Below are positions 27,508-41,200 of a DNA stretch of 64,000 bases, piece by piece. The stretch lies in contig SSBO01000008.1 of NCBI GenBank assembly GCA_005281725.1, forward strand, positions 1,922,001 to 1,986,000, given 5' to 3'. Under the pieces are notes generated by a model that saw nothing but the letters and a program-made list of their open reading frames with translations, was not told the DNA's origin and made no database searches. Every line of letters begins with the position of its first letter. Position 1 is the stretch's first letter. Position numbers and translations under genes: made by a program. Origin of the DNA: Wuchereria bancrofti (Eukaryota; Nematoda; Chromadorea; Rhabditida; Onchocercidae).

Positions 27508-29154
27508 ATGCCTGCAAAGTATGGACAAGTAAAGAAGAGAGGGAGAAATGATAAAGTAAAAGGAGCAACTAAAAATGTTAACAATGATAAGAAAGATATG
27601 AATAGTGAACATGAAGAGATGCAAAGTGAGCAACGTATCATCGAAAAAAAGAAGAAGAAAGTTGAAAAAAATGGCAAAGAAATCAAAATTATCAGCTGGA
27701 ATGTTGCTGGACTCCGAGCGTTGATTAAGGTTAATTTGATTTTATGTGCAAAATTTTCAAAAGTAGCTTAGGCAGAGTTATTTTAATATGATGTTTTAAT
27801 ATGTTTAGTATATTATTTTAATATAATGAGTTATTTTAATATGATGAAGTTTTATCGTATAAAATGAAAAAGTAGTTTTCGAAATTAGAACTTGTCATTT
27901 TTCTTAAGTTTAACATGAAATTGGTGCTGCTTAAGTTTAATTCGAAGAATACAATTGATATTTCAAAAGAGATATGTACTGATTAAAAATTTTAATTGTC
28001 ATTTTGAATTTGTTGTTGTCTTTAGAAGAGTGGACATTCAGTTTTGGTTGAAGAGAATCCGGATATTGTTGCTCTACAGGAGACAAAATGTGTTGAAGTC
28101 CCAAATGAATTGCAAAATGGCTATCATACTTTCCTAAATGCTTCAGAAAAATCAGGACATGGCGGTGTATTGCTGCTTACAAAAGAGGAACCAATAAAGG
28201 TAGAATTTTTACAGTTCACATTGCATTAAAAAAGAAAATCCTATAACATAATTTCATTGTTCATTCATGCATATACTGTTTGTAGGTAGCATACACTTTT
28301 GATGACAAATCCAAGTGTGTTGTGGATGGGAATGGTAAAGGACGGATTATTATTGCTGAATATGAGAGTTATTACCTTATTAACGCTTATGTTCCGAACA
28401 GTGGACGTGGTTTGGTGAATCTTGACAAGCGGAAAATTTGGGATGATTACTATCTCACTTTTATTAAAAAACTTGATTTAAGTAAACCTGTTGTATATGT
28501 TGGAGACCTAAACGTTGCGCATCAGGAAATTGGTAGGTAGTTCGAATATTTTGAGTAATCCAGAATTATGGAGAGTATCATTCATTTTCGTGAATTCATT
28601 TTTCATTTAGATTTGGCGAATCCAAAAACAAATCGTAACAAGACAGCTGGATTCACAGATCAGGAGCGGAATGATTTTACTCGACTACTTGATGCCGGTA
28701 TTTATTACTTTAATGTTAGGATGATCGTAAGCTACAAAAAATAAATCCTTTAATCCTATATGAAATTCCGTCAGTTCCCTGTAGAATTTCTGTGTTTAAA
28801 ATTTTTCTCATTACAGGATTCGTAGACGTTTTTCGTCGGTTGAATCCAGACAAAGAAGGTGCCTATACATTTTGGTCAAACATGCACAATGCAAGAGAGA
28901 AGAATGTCGGCTGGAGGTGTATTTTTTTTTCATTTTACTTATTTTAACTTATCTTTTTCTGAAAAAAAAAAAATGCAAGTCTGTCTTTCATCATGTTTGC
29001 CATCAGTTTACTGAATATCTTTCAAAACTTTATATTTAGGCTCGATTATTTTGTGGTTAGTGAGCGAATTATGAATAAAGTGAAAAAGTGTGATATTCTG
29101 CATTCAATCAAAGGAAGCGATCACTGTCCCCTGAGTCTTACAATTGAATTGTGA
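27508..29154 (+). CDS. exo-3: DNA-(apurinic/apyrimidinic site) endonuclease (APEX1/ExoIII family)
   Basis: The enzyme cuts DNA 5' to abasic sites in base excision repair. Exons 27508-27729, 28026-28199, 28286-28532, 28611-28697, 28817-28916 and 29040-29154 sum to 314 residues (human APE1 is 318). The first roughly 60 residues are Lys/Glu-rich and low-complexity (for example [11 protein letters not shown]), a likely nuclear signal. The catalytic domain follows with [22 protein letters not shown] (metal-binding Glu), [25 protein letters not shown] (catalytic Tyr region), [20 protein letters not shown] (catalytic Asp/Asn), [26 protein letters not shown] and GSDHCPLSL (catalytic Asp-His). All active-site motifs are intact. 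The ATG at 27508 directly follows TTGCAGA, a likely trans-splice acceptor; an upstream in-frame ATG at 27448 is less likely. Confidence 0.95.
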
Positions 29155-31192
29155 AAGGATTTATGCATCGAATATTTTCCTATTGTATTTACTTATAATA
29201 CGCAGTATTTTGAGATCTTGAAATTCATATCTATTCTTTTAAGTCACTTTCAAATAGTGCGTTTTGCAGAACATTTTTATCTCATTACAATCACTCTCAA
29301 ATCTACTTATTTGCTTATTTTGTTACTTTGCATTTTTTCGTTTTGTTTATTTACTTTTTTGTTTCTCTTAGCAAGCTTTAACCTGCCGGTACTTATACTT
29401 GTTGGAAGTTTTAGCAAGATATTTGAATAAAAACATATACTTTCATAAAACGAAGATTGACTGAAGAAAGAAAAAAAGTTTATGGAATGATAGGTGCTCA
29501 GATGCTGATAATATAATGCATACTTCAAAGAGATGAATACATCCATTGGTTTCACTTTTTTTCTTTTTTTTTTTTTTCGCATTTTGGTTAAATAGAACCG
29601 AATCGAATCATTTTCGTGGCAGTAAACACGAATTATATATGCCGATATAGGAGAGATGAAGAAAGAAAGAAGGGTTGAACACAGAAGCGCGAATATGTTC
29701 TCTAATGTTGACTCTTTCTTTTTTTTTTTTTTTTTTTTGTGAAATGGTTGTTTGAAGAAACGATCGCTAAGCAATACTTACTGTCTACTATTTCACATCT
29801 CATCCTCATTTCTTCAATAGTGATACGATACATTTTGGAAGACTTTGTTCTCTTTCATTTTGTCATATCAAGTAGAGGTCGTATATGTAATGTCATTTGG
29901 TCCGTCTGTTTGTTTCTTCGCATGTCATCTATCTTTAAGTAGCATTTGTGCTGTATAGCAAATGTCTATTTACTATGCCTTCCTTAACCCTAATTAATCA
30001 CCTGCAATATGAATGTGTATGTGTCATTTCCCATTTTCCATGCAAAAAGACATTCTTTCTATTTAATTCTCATCATTTGTACAAAATTTGATTGTATTAA
30101 TAAAATTTCAATAAATATTGTTTCATTTTGCGCTATTCTATTAAATTCTCCCTCCAAGCACACAGTGCTTTTTTTTTTTTTTTTTTTTAAACAATGATTA
30201 GTAAGTCGATCGATGGCAGTTGTTGTGTAATGTAATACCAAATGTCTTATTCAATTATCTCATTCACTTTTTAACAGTACATCATATTTTTTTATTTATT
30301 TTTTTTTTTAAATATATTTTTTGACATACTCTTTTCTTTCGTCTGAAAACCAATGGAAGATGATTATCAATATTTGATTGATTGCTGGAGAGATAATTAC
30401 TTCTTTTTTTCTATAATTTATTGTCCTAACTAATTCGTATCGCTTGCATTTTGAATAGTTAGTTAGCTAGGTAGTGAGTGTAGAGTAAGTTATTATTTAA
30501 ATTTATGATTGTTTTCAAATTTCTAATTTTCTATGTTTTTTTCTAATAAACTTCTAATTTTGAACGCTTTCATAAAAGTGTTGTTTTATTTGCAAATCTA
30601 TAAATGTTGCACCCTTTTTATTCATACCAAACAATATTACTTCTATTATTAGAAAAATCAAAAGTGTCAATTTTGAGTAATCAATTTCTCAAACTTAACT
30701 AATGACAGTAAAAAATTTGAAAATGTTTGGAAGACAAAAGCATTCGAAGCATATCCTATAAATTTAATTGTTCCAGTTGAACAGACTTAAATACTGGAAG
30801 CATTTAATTCAATTGTTCTAATTAGTCATACGTACCTTACCAAAAATGAGTCATCACGAAAATTCGAATTCCTCTTCCATCTTTTTGATTAAAATAAAAA
30901 CAGATAAATAGGAATGACAGTTAATATAAACGGACCAGCACATATCATTCACACGATGAATCATTACACAAATCCCATTTTACTATTCAATCGATCACTT
31001 CAAATCACTTTTTTCCGGTTTTATCAATTTATCATAACATGCTAACATGCTAATACTAACTATCATATATTTGCATATTAATATTATCTACCATCGTATA
31101 TTTGCAGGAAAAAAAAAAACTTTTTTCCATATCAGTTATGAAAATCTTTTTATTCCATCTGTTAATAAAATTATCGATAAATTGAAATCATC

Positions 31193-31497
31193 CAATCTTA
31201 AAATGACGAGCTAATCAATCTTAAAATGACGAACTAATCAATCTTAAAATGACGAACTAACTAATTTTAAAACAACAAACTATCTAATTTTAAAATAATG
31301 AACTAACTAATCTTAAAACAATAAACTATCTATTCTTAAAATAATGAACTATCTAATCTTAAAATGACGAACTAATCAATCTTAAAATGACGAACTAACT
31401 AATTTTAAAACAACAAACTATCTAATCTTAAAATAAATGAACTATCTATTCTTAAAATAATGAACTATCTAATCGTAAAATAATGAACTAACTTTAA
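31193..31497. repeat. Degenerate ~22-bp tandem array
   Basis: The unit resembles AATCTTAAAATGACGAACTA with variants such as AATTTTAAAACAACAAACTA. About 14 copies are visible by eye. It has no coding or splice context. Confidence 0.8.
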
Positions 31498-32011
31498 CAT
31501 TGTCATTTGCTATTTTCATCGTACTATGATCAGGTTTTTTTTTTTGCAGAATTAATCTTCGAGTTAATTACAATTTTTCACTTAATCTGCTTAAATAATA
31601 ACAAGTAAATTTTTACACTTATAAACAAGATTACTACCACAAATACTACATATATTACAGTGACAGCTTGCGCACTGTCACATTGCGCATTCCATCGATG
31701 CATTTCATTTCATTCTTGCAGTGTAATCCAAGAATGTTACATACAATTCGATAATAAATAATAATGTCTTATTGTTGTTGCATAAATTTACACACATAAC
31801 AGTTTGCTTTCCTTTATTTTCATATTTTCTCATATTTATTCAGTAAAACTTTCTATTTTTTTATTATATAAATTTTGTTTTACTCAACAATTTGATAAAA
31901 ATTTTTTTGTTTAAATTAACAAATTGAGTAATTTATTTTATCAACAAAAAATGGAAATATATTTAACAAATAAATGAACATACATTTAAAAGAGTATACT
32001 TAGCTTTACAT

Positions 32012-32130
32012 TTTCTGAATAAATCATTTTAATATTATTTCTTCATTAAAGTAACATTTTCTGAATAAATCATTTTAATACTATTTCTTCATTAAAGTAA
32101 CACTTCTGAATAAATCATTTTACTATTATT
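32012..32130. repeat. Three-copy ~45-bp repeat upstream of laminin alpha
   Basis: CTGAATAAATCATTTTAATA followed by a TATTTCTTCATTAAAGTAAC tail is repeated about three times, ending about 160 bp before the laminin ATG. Confidence 0.75.
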
Positions 32131-32286
32131 TTTTCATCAGTCAAAATTACGCTAAAATTATCAGAATAAATGTGACAACAGGAAGAAAAATTTAATCATA
32201 AATAAAATTTATTTGTTCTAGCAACTGGATAATCAAATAGAGCAGCAGATTATCTTCCGGAAATTCCTAAAAAGTAGGGTAAAATA

Positions 32287-35200
32287 ATGGGCTGTTTAGC
32301 CTTTCGGCCATATTTATTTATAATCACTATCATTCTAACAGCTTATTTTGGTGATACGGAAAAAGCAGATCAAGAATATGACAATTATCAGGAATTTGCT
32401 GTTGTAGAAGGACGTAAGCTTATAGCTGTTCATTATTTTATCATATTTACTTCAATTTTAATTACAAAAAAAAAAAAAAATTTATTTTTCAATATTAAAA
32501 TGTTTGAAATGATTTTTTTAGAAAATGACAAATTTTCCTTCCTTTTTATATTTTCCATATTAAAACTATTATACAGAGCATGGTCTTTTTCCAACAATTT
32601 TCAATTTGGCAACAAATGCGCTAATTTATGCGGATGCTACTTGTGGTCAACATAATCGTGAAATTTATTGTAAATTAGTGGAGCATGTTTTTAACAGGTT
32701 CAGTTATATGATAAGTATAAAATTTAAGCAAACATTTAAGATTTAAAAAATTTCATTTAAAAAAAATTATTGCTTATCAATGTTTGAAAATTCAAAAGTA
32801 TATATATATCTCTTTTTCAGTAATTCCCACATTTCTTTCTTAATATCTTTTTACCATGACAATTTCCCAGAAATATTGAGAAGGAATATTTTTATTATCT
32901 TTAATATCTCTTTTTCATACATTTTTCTTACTCGTTGTGTTAAATTTTGATATTTTGTTTGAATAAATCTACCTAAAATCTACCTACCCAAAATTATCTA
33001 TAGGCAACCACAGTGTGACGTTTGTGATGCAAATGACGTAAGGAAACGTCATCCAATTGAATTTGCAATTGACGGTACTCGACGTTGGTGGCAAAGTCCA
33101 TCGTTAGCTAATGGACTTGATTACGAACGGGTCAATATTACCATTGACCTTAGACAGGTGTAATTTCATTTTATACGTTTGATGCAAGAGTTATAAATAA
33201 AATTTGAAATTAAAATGTTATACGATATCATCACAGATATTTGCAATCATTTCTTCTTCTTCTTTTTTTTTTCTCTAACATTTAGAAAAATATAATGCTT
33301 CAAAAAAGAATGATAATTAATTTTTTGAATTAGTATAAATATCAAAAATAAAAGATAATGACAGATTAAATTTTATGAACACTTTAATTTAATGAAAAGT
33401 AAGAGATAAAATAAGAAAAAATTTAAAGGAATATCAAGTGGCTTATGTAATTATAAAAAGTGCAATTGCACCTCGACCTGGAACTTGGGTTTTGGAGAAA
33501 TCACTTGATGGTATTAATTATCAACCTTGGCAGTATTATGCAGTTAGTGATGCTGAATGTTTACGACAATTTAATGTACCAGCAACCACTGGTGTACCAC
33601 GATTTACACGAGATGATGAGGTTTTAATTAAAATAATTGAAAACAATGAAAATGAATGTTACTGAATTTTTGAATTATAATTTGTGAATGTTTCATTCAT
33701 CGCAAATTTGGAATCTCTTATAAGCTTTTAAGTGCAAATTATCATTCATTTACTCATTAAGTTTTCATTTGAAATTCTGTTTTTTTTTTTTTTGCTTTTA
33801 AAATATAACCTTTAAAAAAAAAAAGAATTACAGGTAATATGTACATCATACTATTCAAAACTTGATCCGTTAGAAAATGGTGAAATTTACACGTCACTCG
33901 TAAATGGACGACCATCTGCTGAAGCTGCATCTGAAACTTTACAGGTAGTGTAAATTATTTTAAAATTGAAATTTTTTAGAATAAAAAACATTTCTGCTTA
34001 ATTTAATGCTTTTCTTTTAAAATGAAACTAATATTAAAAATTATGGGTAAAACTTTAGCAATTTACTCGAGCTCGTTATGTGCGTCTTCGCTTGATGAGT
34101 TTACGTACATTAAACGCTGATTTAATGATTATCAATCGACGTGATAAGAGTAACAGATTGGATCTCTCGGTGACAAGACGTTACTTCTATGCCATCAAGG
34201 ATATCAGTATTGGTGGTCAGTGCATTTGTCATGGACATGCAGAAAGTTGTCCACCTGATCCGGTCACTGGGGTAACATTTTTATTAATACAGTTGCTGAT
34301 AATTCAGTACCAATTAATGTAATCTCATTAAAGCATCAGTCAATGTACTAATTAATTAATTGCTCAATTTCAAAAAAAAAAAAGGAAAATTGGAATATAT
34401 TGAATTTTTGGTTAGCTATAAATTTTAACTAGTTAATCTCTAATTTTCAGCAATCACGTTGTGAATGTCGTCATAACACGTGTGGTGAATCTTGTAGCAA
34501 GTGTTGTCCACTATTTAATCAACTTCCGTGGCGTCAAGGAACGCAATCACATCCTAATATTTGCCAACGTAAGTTTAAATTTATATTAACGTTCAAAAAT
34601 TAAATCCAATAAATTTTTTAATTTCTCATTTTAATTTTAGCTTGTCAATGCTTTAATCATGCAACACATTGCGAATATGATGAAGAAGTGGAACGATTAG
34701 GTTTAAGCGTTACTCCGGAAGGTATTTTTGAGGGTGGCGGAAAATGTATTGATTGTAAAGTAAGTCATTTATCATCATTTTTGCATTTTTTCTTCAATAA
34801 TATAATTTAAATTATTTCCAAACAAATATTTGAAATATTTCATTTAAAATATTTGCCGTAATTTTAGCACAACACTGATGGAATAAACTGTGAACGTTGC
34901 ATGTGGACATATTTCCGACCTTCAGGTGTTACGCATTATCGAGAAGATGCATGCCGACCATGTGATTGTGATCCAATCGGTTCCGAGCATAATAATTGTG
35001 TTCGAGATGAGACTAGCGCTGATGATGATCAAGTAGAGTTGTTAACTTATCAATTTATCAAGATAGAGGCAAAAAAGTTTTGCAGTTATTGATAATTGAT
35101 ATATTTTTTAAATTTAAATTTAATTTGTCACATATAGAAGCCAGGAGATTGTATTTGCAAACCGGGATTTGGTGGACGTCGATGTGATGTTTGCGCACCG

Positions 35201-38200
35201 GGCTACCGGAATCATCCAAAATGTGAGCCATGTCCGTGTAATCGAGCCGGTTCACTAAATTTTGACACATGCGAGGAAGAACATTGCATTTGTAAAGCAA
35301 ACGTAGAAGGCCTTTATTGTGATCGATGCAAGGTTCATTTCAACTTTCTAAACTTTTCACATATTTTTAATAATTTTTAAAATCTCAACCGCAGTAATAA
35401 CCATAATTACAGGTAGGATCATCACAGTAATAACCATAATTACAGGTAACATCAGTTGGACTTATAATTAGGCCAAGTGAAAGATAAAGATTAAAGCTTT
35501 TGGATCAGGCCTTCCATTCAGTATTATAATTGCAAAATTTGTCACAAAAAAAAAGTGCTTTCTTAAATAACTCAAACTATTTGTTTGAAATTTTTTTGCA
35601 ACTAATATAATTTGCTCATTTGCAATATTACTATTACGTGTAATAAGTAATAATTACGTGAAAAGTTAAATTATCGGAAATAGAAATTTCTATTTTTTTT
35701 TTATGCGCGCTTATTTACATTTAAAATTTTCAGGAAGGTACAATTAACCTGGACATGAAAAATCCAAAAGGTTGTCAAGCTTGTTTCTGTTTTGGTCTTA
35801 GCAAAAAATGTCATGAAAAGCAATGGAATCGTGCAGAGGTACATATACGATTTATATCCAATATTTCAATATTTCGAAAAATTTTTGAAAAGTAAAATAA
35901 AGCAATGATATTTTCATATTCATTTAAAGTTTATTTTCGTCTTTTTTTTTCTGATTTCGATCTTGAAAAGTAATAATAGACCAATGATCATTATATTAAC
36001 ATATTAACTGCTAAGCTTTTTCCTTTCTTACTTACTTAATACCGCGATTTTTATCCTTTTCGTTTATTTTAATTATCCGATAAAAAAAAAAAAACTTTAA
36101 TAGATAAAATTAGACTTATGAATTTACAGATACGAAGCACTACAGGTTGGGTACTAACAGATCTATCAGGTGAAAAAATGGTTCCACCAAAGTCAGAAAA
36201 TAATGAAATACTAATGTACACTAATAATGAATACAGAAACAATGAATTATACTATTGGAAAGCACCGAAAGAATTTAATGGAAATTTGGTATCTTATCTT
36301 TTCTAATTTCTAATGAATACCTTTTCAAATTTGTTAAATTTCTATTCTAATAAATGAGAGAATTTAAATGAGAGAAAAAAAAAGTAACGTCATTATTTAC
36401 GTATGTTATTTATTTCATTTTATTTACATAGTAAATAATTATCAAATTGGGATCTTTTATTTTTAAGTTATAAAAAATGTTTATTTAAAGTAAATTTTAT
36501 CTGAGAGCTATGAGGTTTATTGATTTTATCAAATGGTTGCTATAAATGAAAGTAATTATAAAATTTTTAACAAAAGATGAAATTTACTTTTATAATTTCA
36601 GTTAAATAGTTATGGTGGAAATTTACAATATTTTGTATATTTCGTACCGATGGGTAATGGAGAAGAAACATCCATTCCTGATGTTATCATTGAAGTTGGT
36701 GAAATTAAATAATTACTTTTTTTTTTTTTTTTAAATAATATGATTGTTTTGTGTTGTTTACAAGAATTTCTCTATATCATTCGAAGGAATCAATGACTTT
36801 TTTTTCGAGTAATTTAATAATGTGAAAAAAACGAAAGAGCTGTTTAGATGAAAGATTATAGGTATAAATAATATAGTAATATATGCAATATGCGTATTAA
36901 TTGAAAATATTATACGTAAGTAACGTCATTATTTACGTGTATTATTTAATTCATTTTATTTACATTTCACAATTCTCTCAATAAATTTACTCTTTAGGGT
37001 AATGGTATAAAATTGGAATATTACAGTCAACAAAATTTCTTTCCCAGAGAAAATATTAGCATTCAAATACCAATGAAAGAAGACAGTGGTTGGCATAATT
37101 CACATATGCGTACGCTTACTGATAAGCATGAAATGATGCGTGTTTTAGCTGATGTTAACACTATGTTAATACGAGCTCTGTATAATAAAGAACAAATACA
37201 ATCCAGGTAGCCTATTTAATACAATCCAGGTAGCCTATTTAATACAATCCAGGTAGCCTATTTAATACAATCCAGGTAGCCTATTTAATACAATCCAGGT
37301 AGCCTATTTAATACAATCCAGGTAGCCTATTTAATATAATCCAGGTAGCCTATTTAATATAATCCAGGTAGCCTATTTAATATAATCCAGGTAGCCTATT
37401 TAATACAATCCAGGTAGCTTATTTAATATAATCCAGGTAGCTTATTTAATACAATCCAGGTAACTTCTTACTACCTAATCATTTACTATCTCTAATGTTA
37501 TCAATTAATTTTATTTTCGACAATACTATCAATGAAAATATCTATATAAAAATAATGATTATTTTGAATGATAAATTTATAATTGTTTACACTTTTTTTT
37601 TGGCATTCAATTCAAATCATTATTTGATTAAATTTTTATAGTATTTATGGATTAACACTTGATACAGCGGTTGAATCGAAGAAAATAGCGGAGAGTACAG
37701 ATGAATTATTGTCTAATACGTTGATGCGTGGCGTTGAAGTATGTCAGTGTCCTGAATATTACGCAGGCAATAGTTGTGAAGTAAGTTATTCACGTAACAA
37801 AAAAAAAATTTATACCATTTTTATTTAGTAAAATATTACTATTATTTATTACATACGTTTCTTTAGAATATATTAAATACGATTAAACACGTAACACGTA
37901 ACGCCTTTTTCTTTTTTAAATTTATTTTGCAGCGTTGTATATCAGGATATCGCAGAGTAAACAATCAATTATTCGATGGTCATTGTGAGAAATGTAATTG
38001 TGAAGGACATTCATTTGAATGTGATCCTTTTACGGGTGATTGTATCAATTGTCAAGTGAGTTATTTTTTTTAGATTATATTTTTTTTTAAGAATATTTTA
38101 GATTAATTAATCACAAAGAAAAAAAAAGCAAAGCTAAAAAACAATTTTTAATTTTGTTAGCAAAAATAAAATTTAACATTTAATTACTTTAGCATAATAC

Positions 38201-41200
38201 AACTGGTCGTCGATGTCATCAATGTTTACCCGGACATTATGGTAATCCATCTTTGGGTAGTGAACTTGGTCAGTGTCATCCATGTGCATGTCCAACCATC
38301 GAGAATAGCCATTCTGCGTTATGTAGTTTAACGCAACTTATTGTTGGAGGTGCTGCAGCTTACGGTGAAGACGCGTACGTTTGTACCGCATGTGAACATG
38401 GCTACGATGGTAATAAATGCGAAATGTAAACATTTGCATAAAATTCTACTTAAAAAATTTTTTTTTAGAAAAAAGGAAAAAAAATGCGTAAAAAAAATTT
38501 TGCTAAAAAATTAATGGAAGAGAATTTCGTACTAAAAAATGTTTATTCAAAATTTGTTTTCATGAAATTTTGCAAAAGATTTAATTAAACAAAAGAAAAA
38601 AACATAAAGATTTTAATTTTTAATATAAACTTTTCAAAAAAATGAAATTTTATAGTTGTGCTGATGGTTTCTTTGGTAATCCACTAATAAAGAATGGTAC
38701 CTGTGAACCGTGTGATTGTAATGATAATATTGATCCAATGACTATTGGAAATTGTGATCGAAAAACAGGAAAATGCTTAAAATGCATTTATAATACAGCC
38801 GGTGATCATTGTGAAGAATGCAAAGAGAATCATTGGGGTAATCCAAAAGATAAATCCTGTCGACCATGTGGATGTCATCCGAAAGGTTCTCATTCGGCAA
38901 CATGTAACAAATCAACTGGTATTTGTGACTGTCACAATAATTATGTGGGTATGCAGTGCAATCGATGTAAGGTAAATGTAAACAAATAATAGGAATAAAA
39001 TTTTAGCACCTGAAAATTGGAAGAATTTTTGATTTAATTTGAGAAAAAACTCAAGAATTATTATTTTTAGGATGGACATGGTGACATTGAAAATATGTGT
39101 CCTGCTTGTAATTGTAATATGACCGGTTCTTTTAGCAGTGAATGTGATGAAGTATCCGGTCAAGTTCGTTTTTTTTTTTTTCTTTAGAAAATAGATGGAG
39201 TAAATCGTCTAATTCTAATTAAATAACTTGAAATATCGGAAATTAGTATGAATAAGATCTTATTACTTTTTGCTATAAATTAAATTAACGAAAGTTTTGG
39301 ATAGTGTAAAAAGCAAGAAATGAATGGAAAACTTCAAATGATCAAAAAAATATTGTCATAATTGCAAGCTTAAATAGATTACCAATTTTAACCTACAAAT
39401 TATTTAATAAGCAAATAGAATGAATAATTTAATTTGTAGGTCTTTTTCAAACGATCGATTTAAATTCATTTGAAAATTCATTTTGCAATTTATAAAAGTA
39501 AAGGTTTGAAAAAGATTTTTTTCCAGTGTGCCTGCAAGACAGGTGTATTTGGAAAGCAATGTGACATGTGTAGAGCAAGTTATTTCAATTTTTCCGAGAA
39601 TGGTTGTCAATTTTGTCACTGTAATTCTTTTGGTGCAATAGATGATGGCCGTTGTGATAATGTCACCGGAAAATGTGAATGTCGCAAAAATGTAGACGGA
39701 AAAATGTGTGAAAAATGTGCGAATGGTTATTTTAATATAACTAGTGGGCTAGGGTGTCAAGTAAGATTTCTAAAAATTTTTTGAAATTTTCTTCCTTTAT
39801 TCAAATTTAATTTGTACAATTCCTATGTTCATTTAATTTTTGCACCTTTTGTAATCGTATTTTAAAATAAAAATTATTAAGGCATGTGATTGCGATCCAT
39901 TAGGCTCCAGTGGTATCCAATGTGATACTCATACAGGTCAATGTGCTTGCAAATCTGGTGTCACCGGATTAAAGTGTAACAAATGCGCCCCGAATCATTT
40001 TGGATTAAGTTCAAATGGTTGTAAAGGTTATTTGATTATTCTTTCTACATTTCACCTCTGTATGTGTAATGTTTTAATGATAGTTAAATTAAAAAAATTC
40101 AATTTCTTCCCGATTTCGCAAAACATTTAAAAATCAATAATTGAAAATTTTAATATGTTATTTATTAATTAATACTAATTCTAAATTTGTTTCCGGTTTT
40201 TTTTTTTTTCAGAATGTCGTATATGTCCAGCACCTGGTCATATCTGTGATTTAACAACTGGTGAATGCATCTGTCCACCTAATACTATCGGTGAAATGTG
40301 TGAAAATTGTTCCAGTAATGCTTGGAATTATGATCCATTGAACGGTTGTACTCTCTGCGATTGTTCCGGTATCGGAGCTGATGGACCGAATTGTAACCCT
40401 CAAACCGGACAGGTAAATGCAATTAATTATTAATTGATATATTAAATATACATATTAAATTTTAGTGTAATTGTCGATTGGGTTTTGTTGGTTTAAAATG
40501 CGATCGATGCATTCATGGATATTTTAATTTTCCGCAATGTGAATTATGTAATTGTGATTTATCCGGAACTGATCCAACAACCTGTAAAAATGATGCATGT
40601 CTTTGTGATGAAATTGGACAATGTAGTTGCAAGGTAAATATCAATACATTTCATTTGATTTATTTAATTTCTTAAAATCTACTACTGCTAATTTTGTTTA
40701 TCAATAACAATATTTAAATTTTCACAAAAAAAAATGAAATAAATTATAATTTCTTAAAATCTACTACTGCTAATTTTGTTTATCAATAATTTAAATTTTC
40801 ACAGAAAAAAAACTGAAATAAATTATAATTTCTTAAAATCTACTACTGCTAATTTTGTTTATCAATAACAATATTTAAATTTTCACAAAAAAAAAAAAAA
40901 AATGAAATAAATTATAATTTCTTAAAATCTACTACTGCTAATTTTGTTTATCAATAACAATATTTAAATTTTCACAAAGAAAAAAAAAAGTGAAATAAAT
41001 TATAATTTCTTAAAATCTACTACTGCTAATTTTGTTTATCAATAATAATATTTAAATTTTCACGGAAAAAAAAAACTGAAATAAATTATAAATTTAAATT
41101 TATTTATTAAATTTCATAACAAAAATATATTTTAGAAAAATGTGATAGGATTGAAATGTGATAGTTGCGATGCATATAGCTTTAGCTTAGAGAAAAGTAA

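Larger units (their letters stand above)
29155..32286. other. Intergenic, repeat-rich, no gene seen
   Basis: About 3.1 kb between exo-3 and laminin alpha. It holds homopolymer tracts, a degenerate 22-bp tandem array (31193-31497) and a three-copy repeat just upstream of laminin (32012-32130). No coding exon is supported. The laminin promoter should lie at its right end. Confidence 0.55.

Noticed and set aside
29307..29774. 155-residue minus-strand frame with poly-Lys
   Set aside because: It is low-complexity, AT-rich sequence in the 3' flank of exo-3, without motifs or splice context.
31193..31497. Regularly repeated array considered as CRISPR-like
   Set aside because: Units are contiguous without unique spacers and the genome is eukaryotic; it is an ordinary degenerate tandem repeat. 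The same holds for the other arrays in the window.
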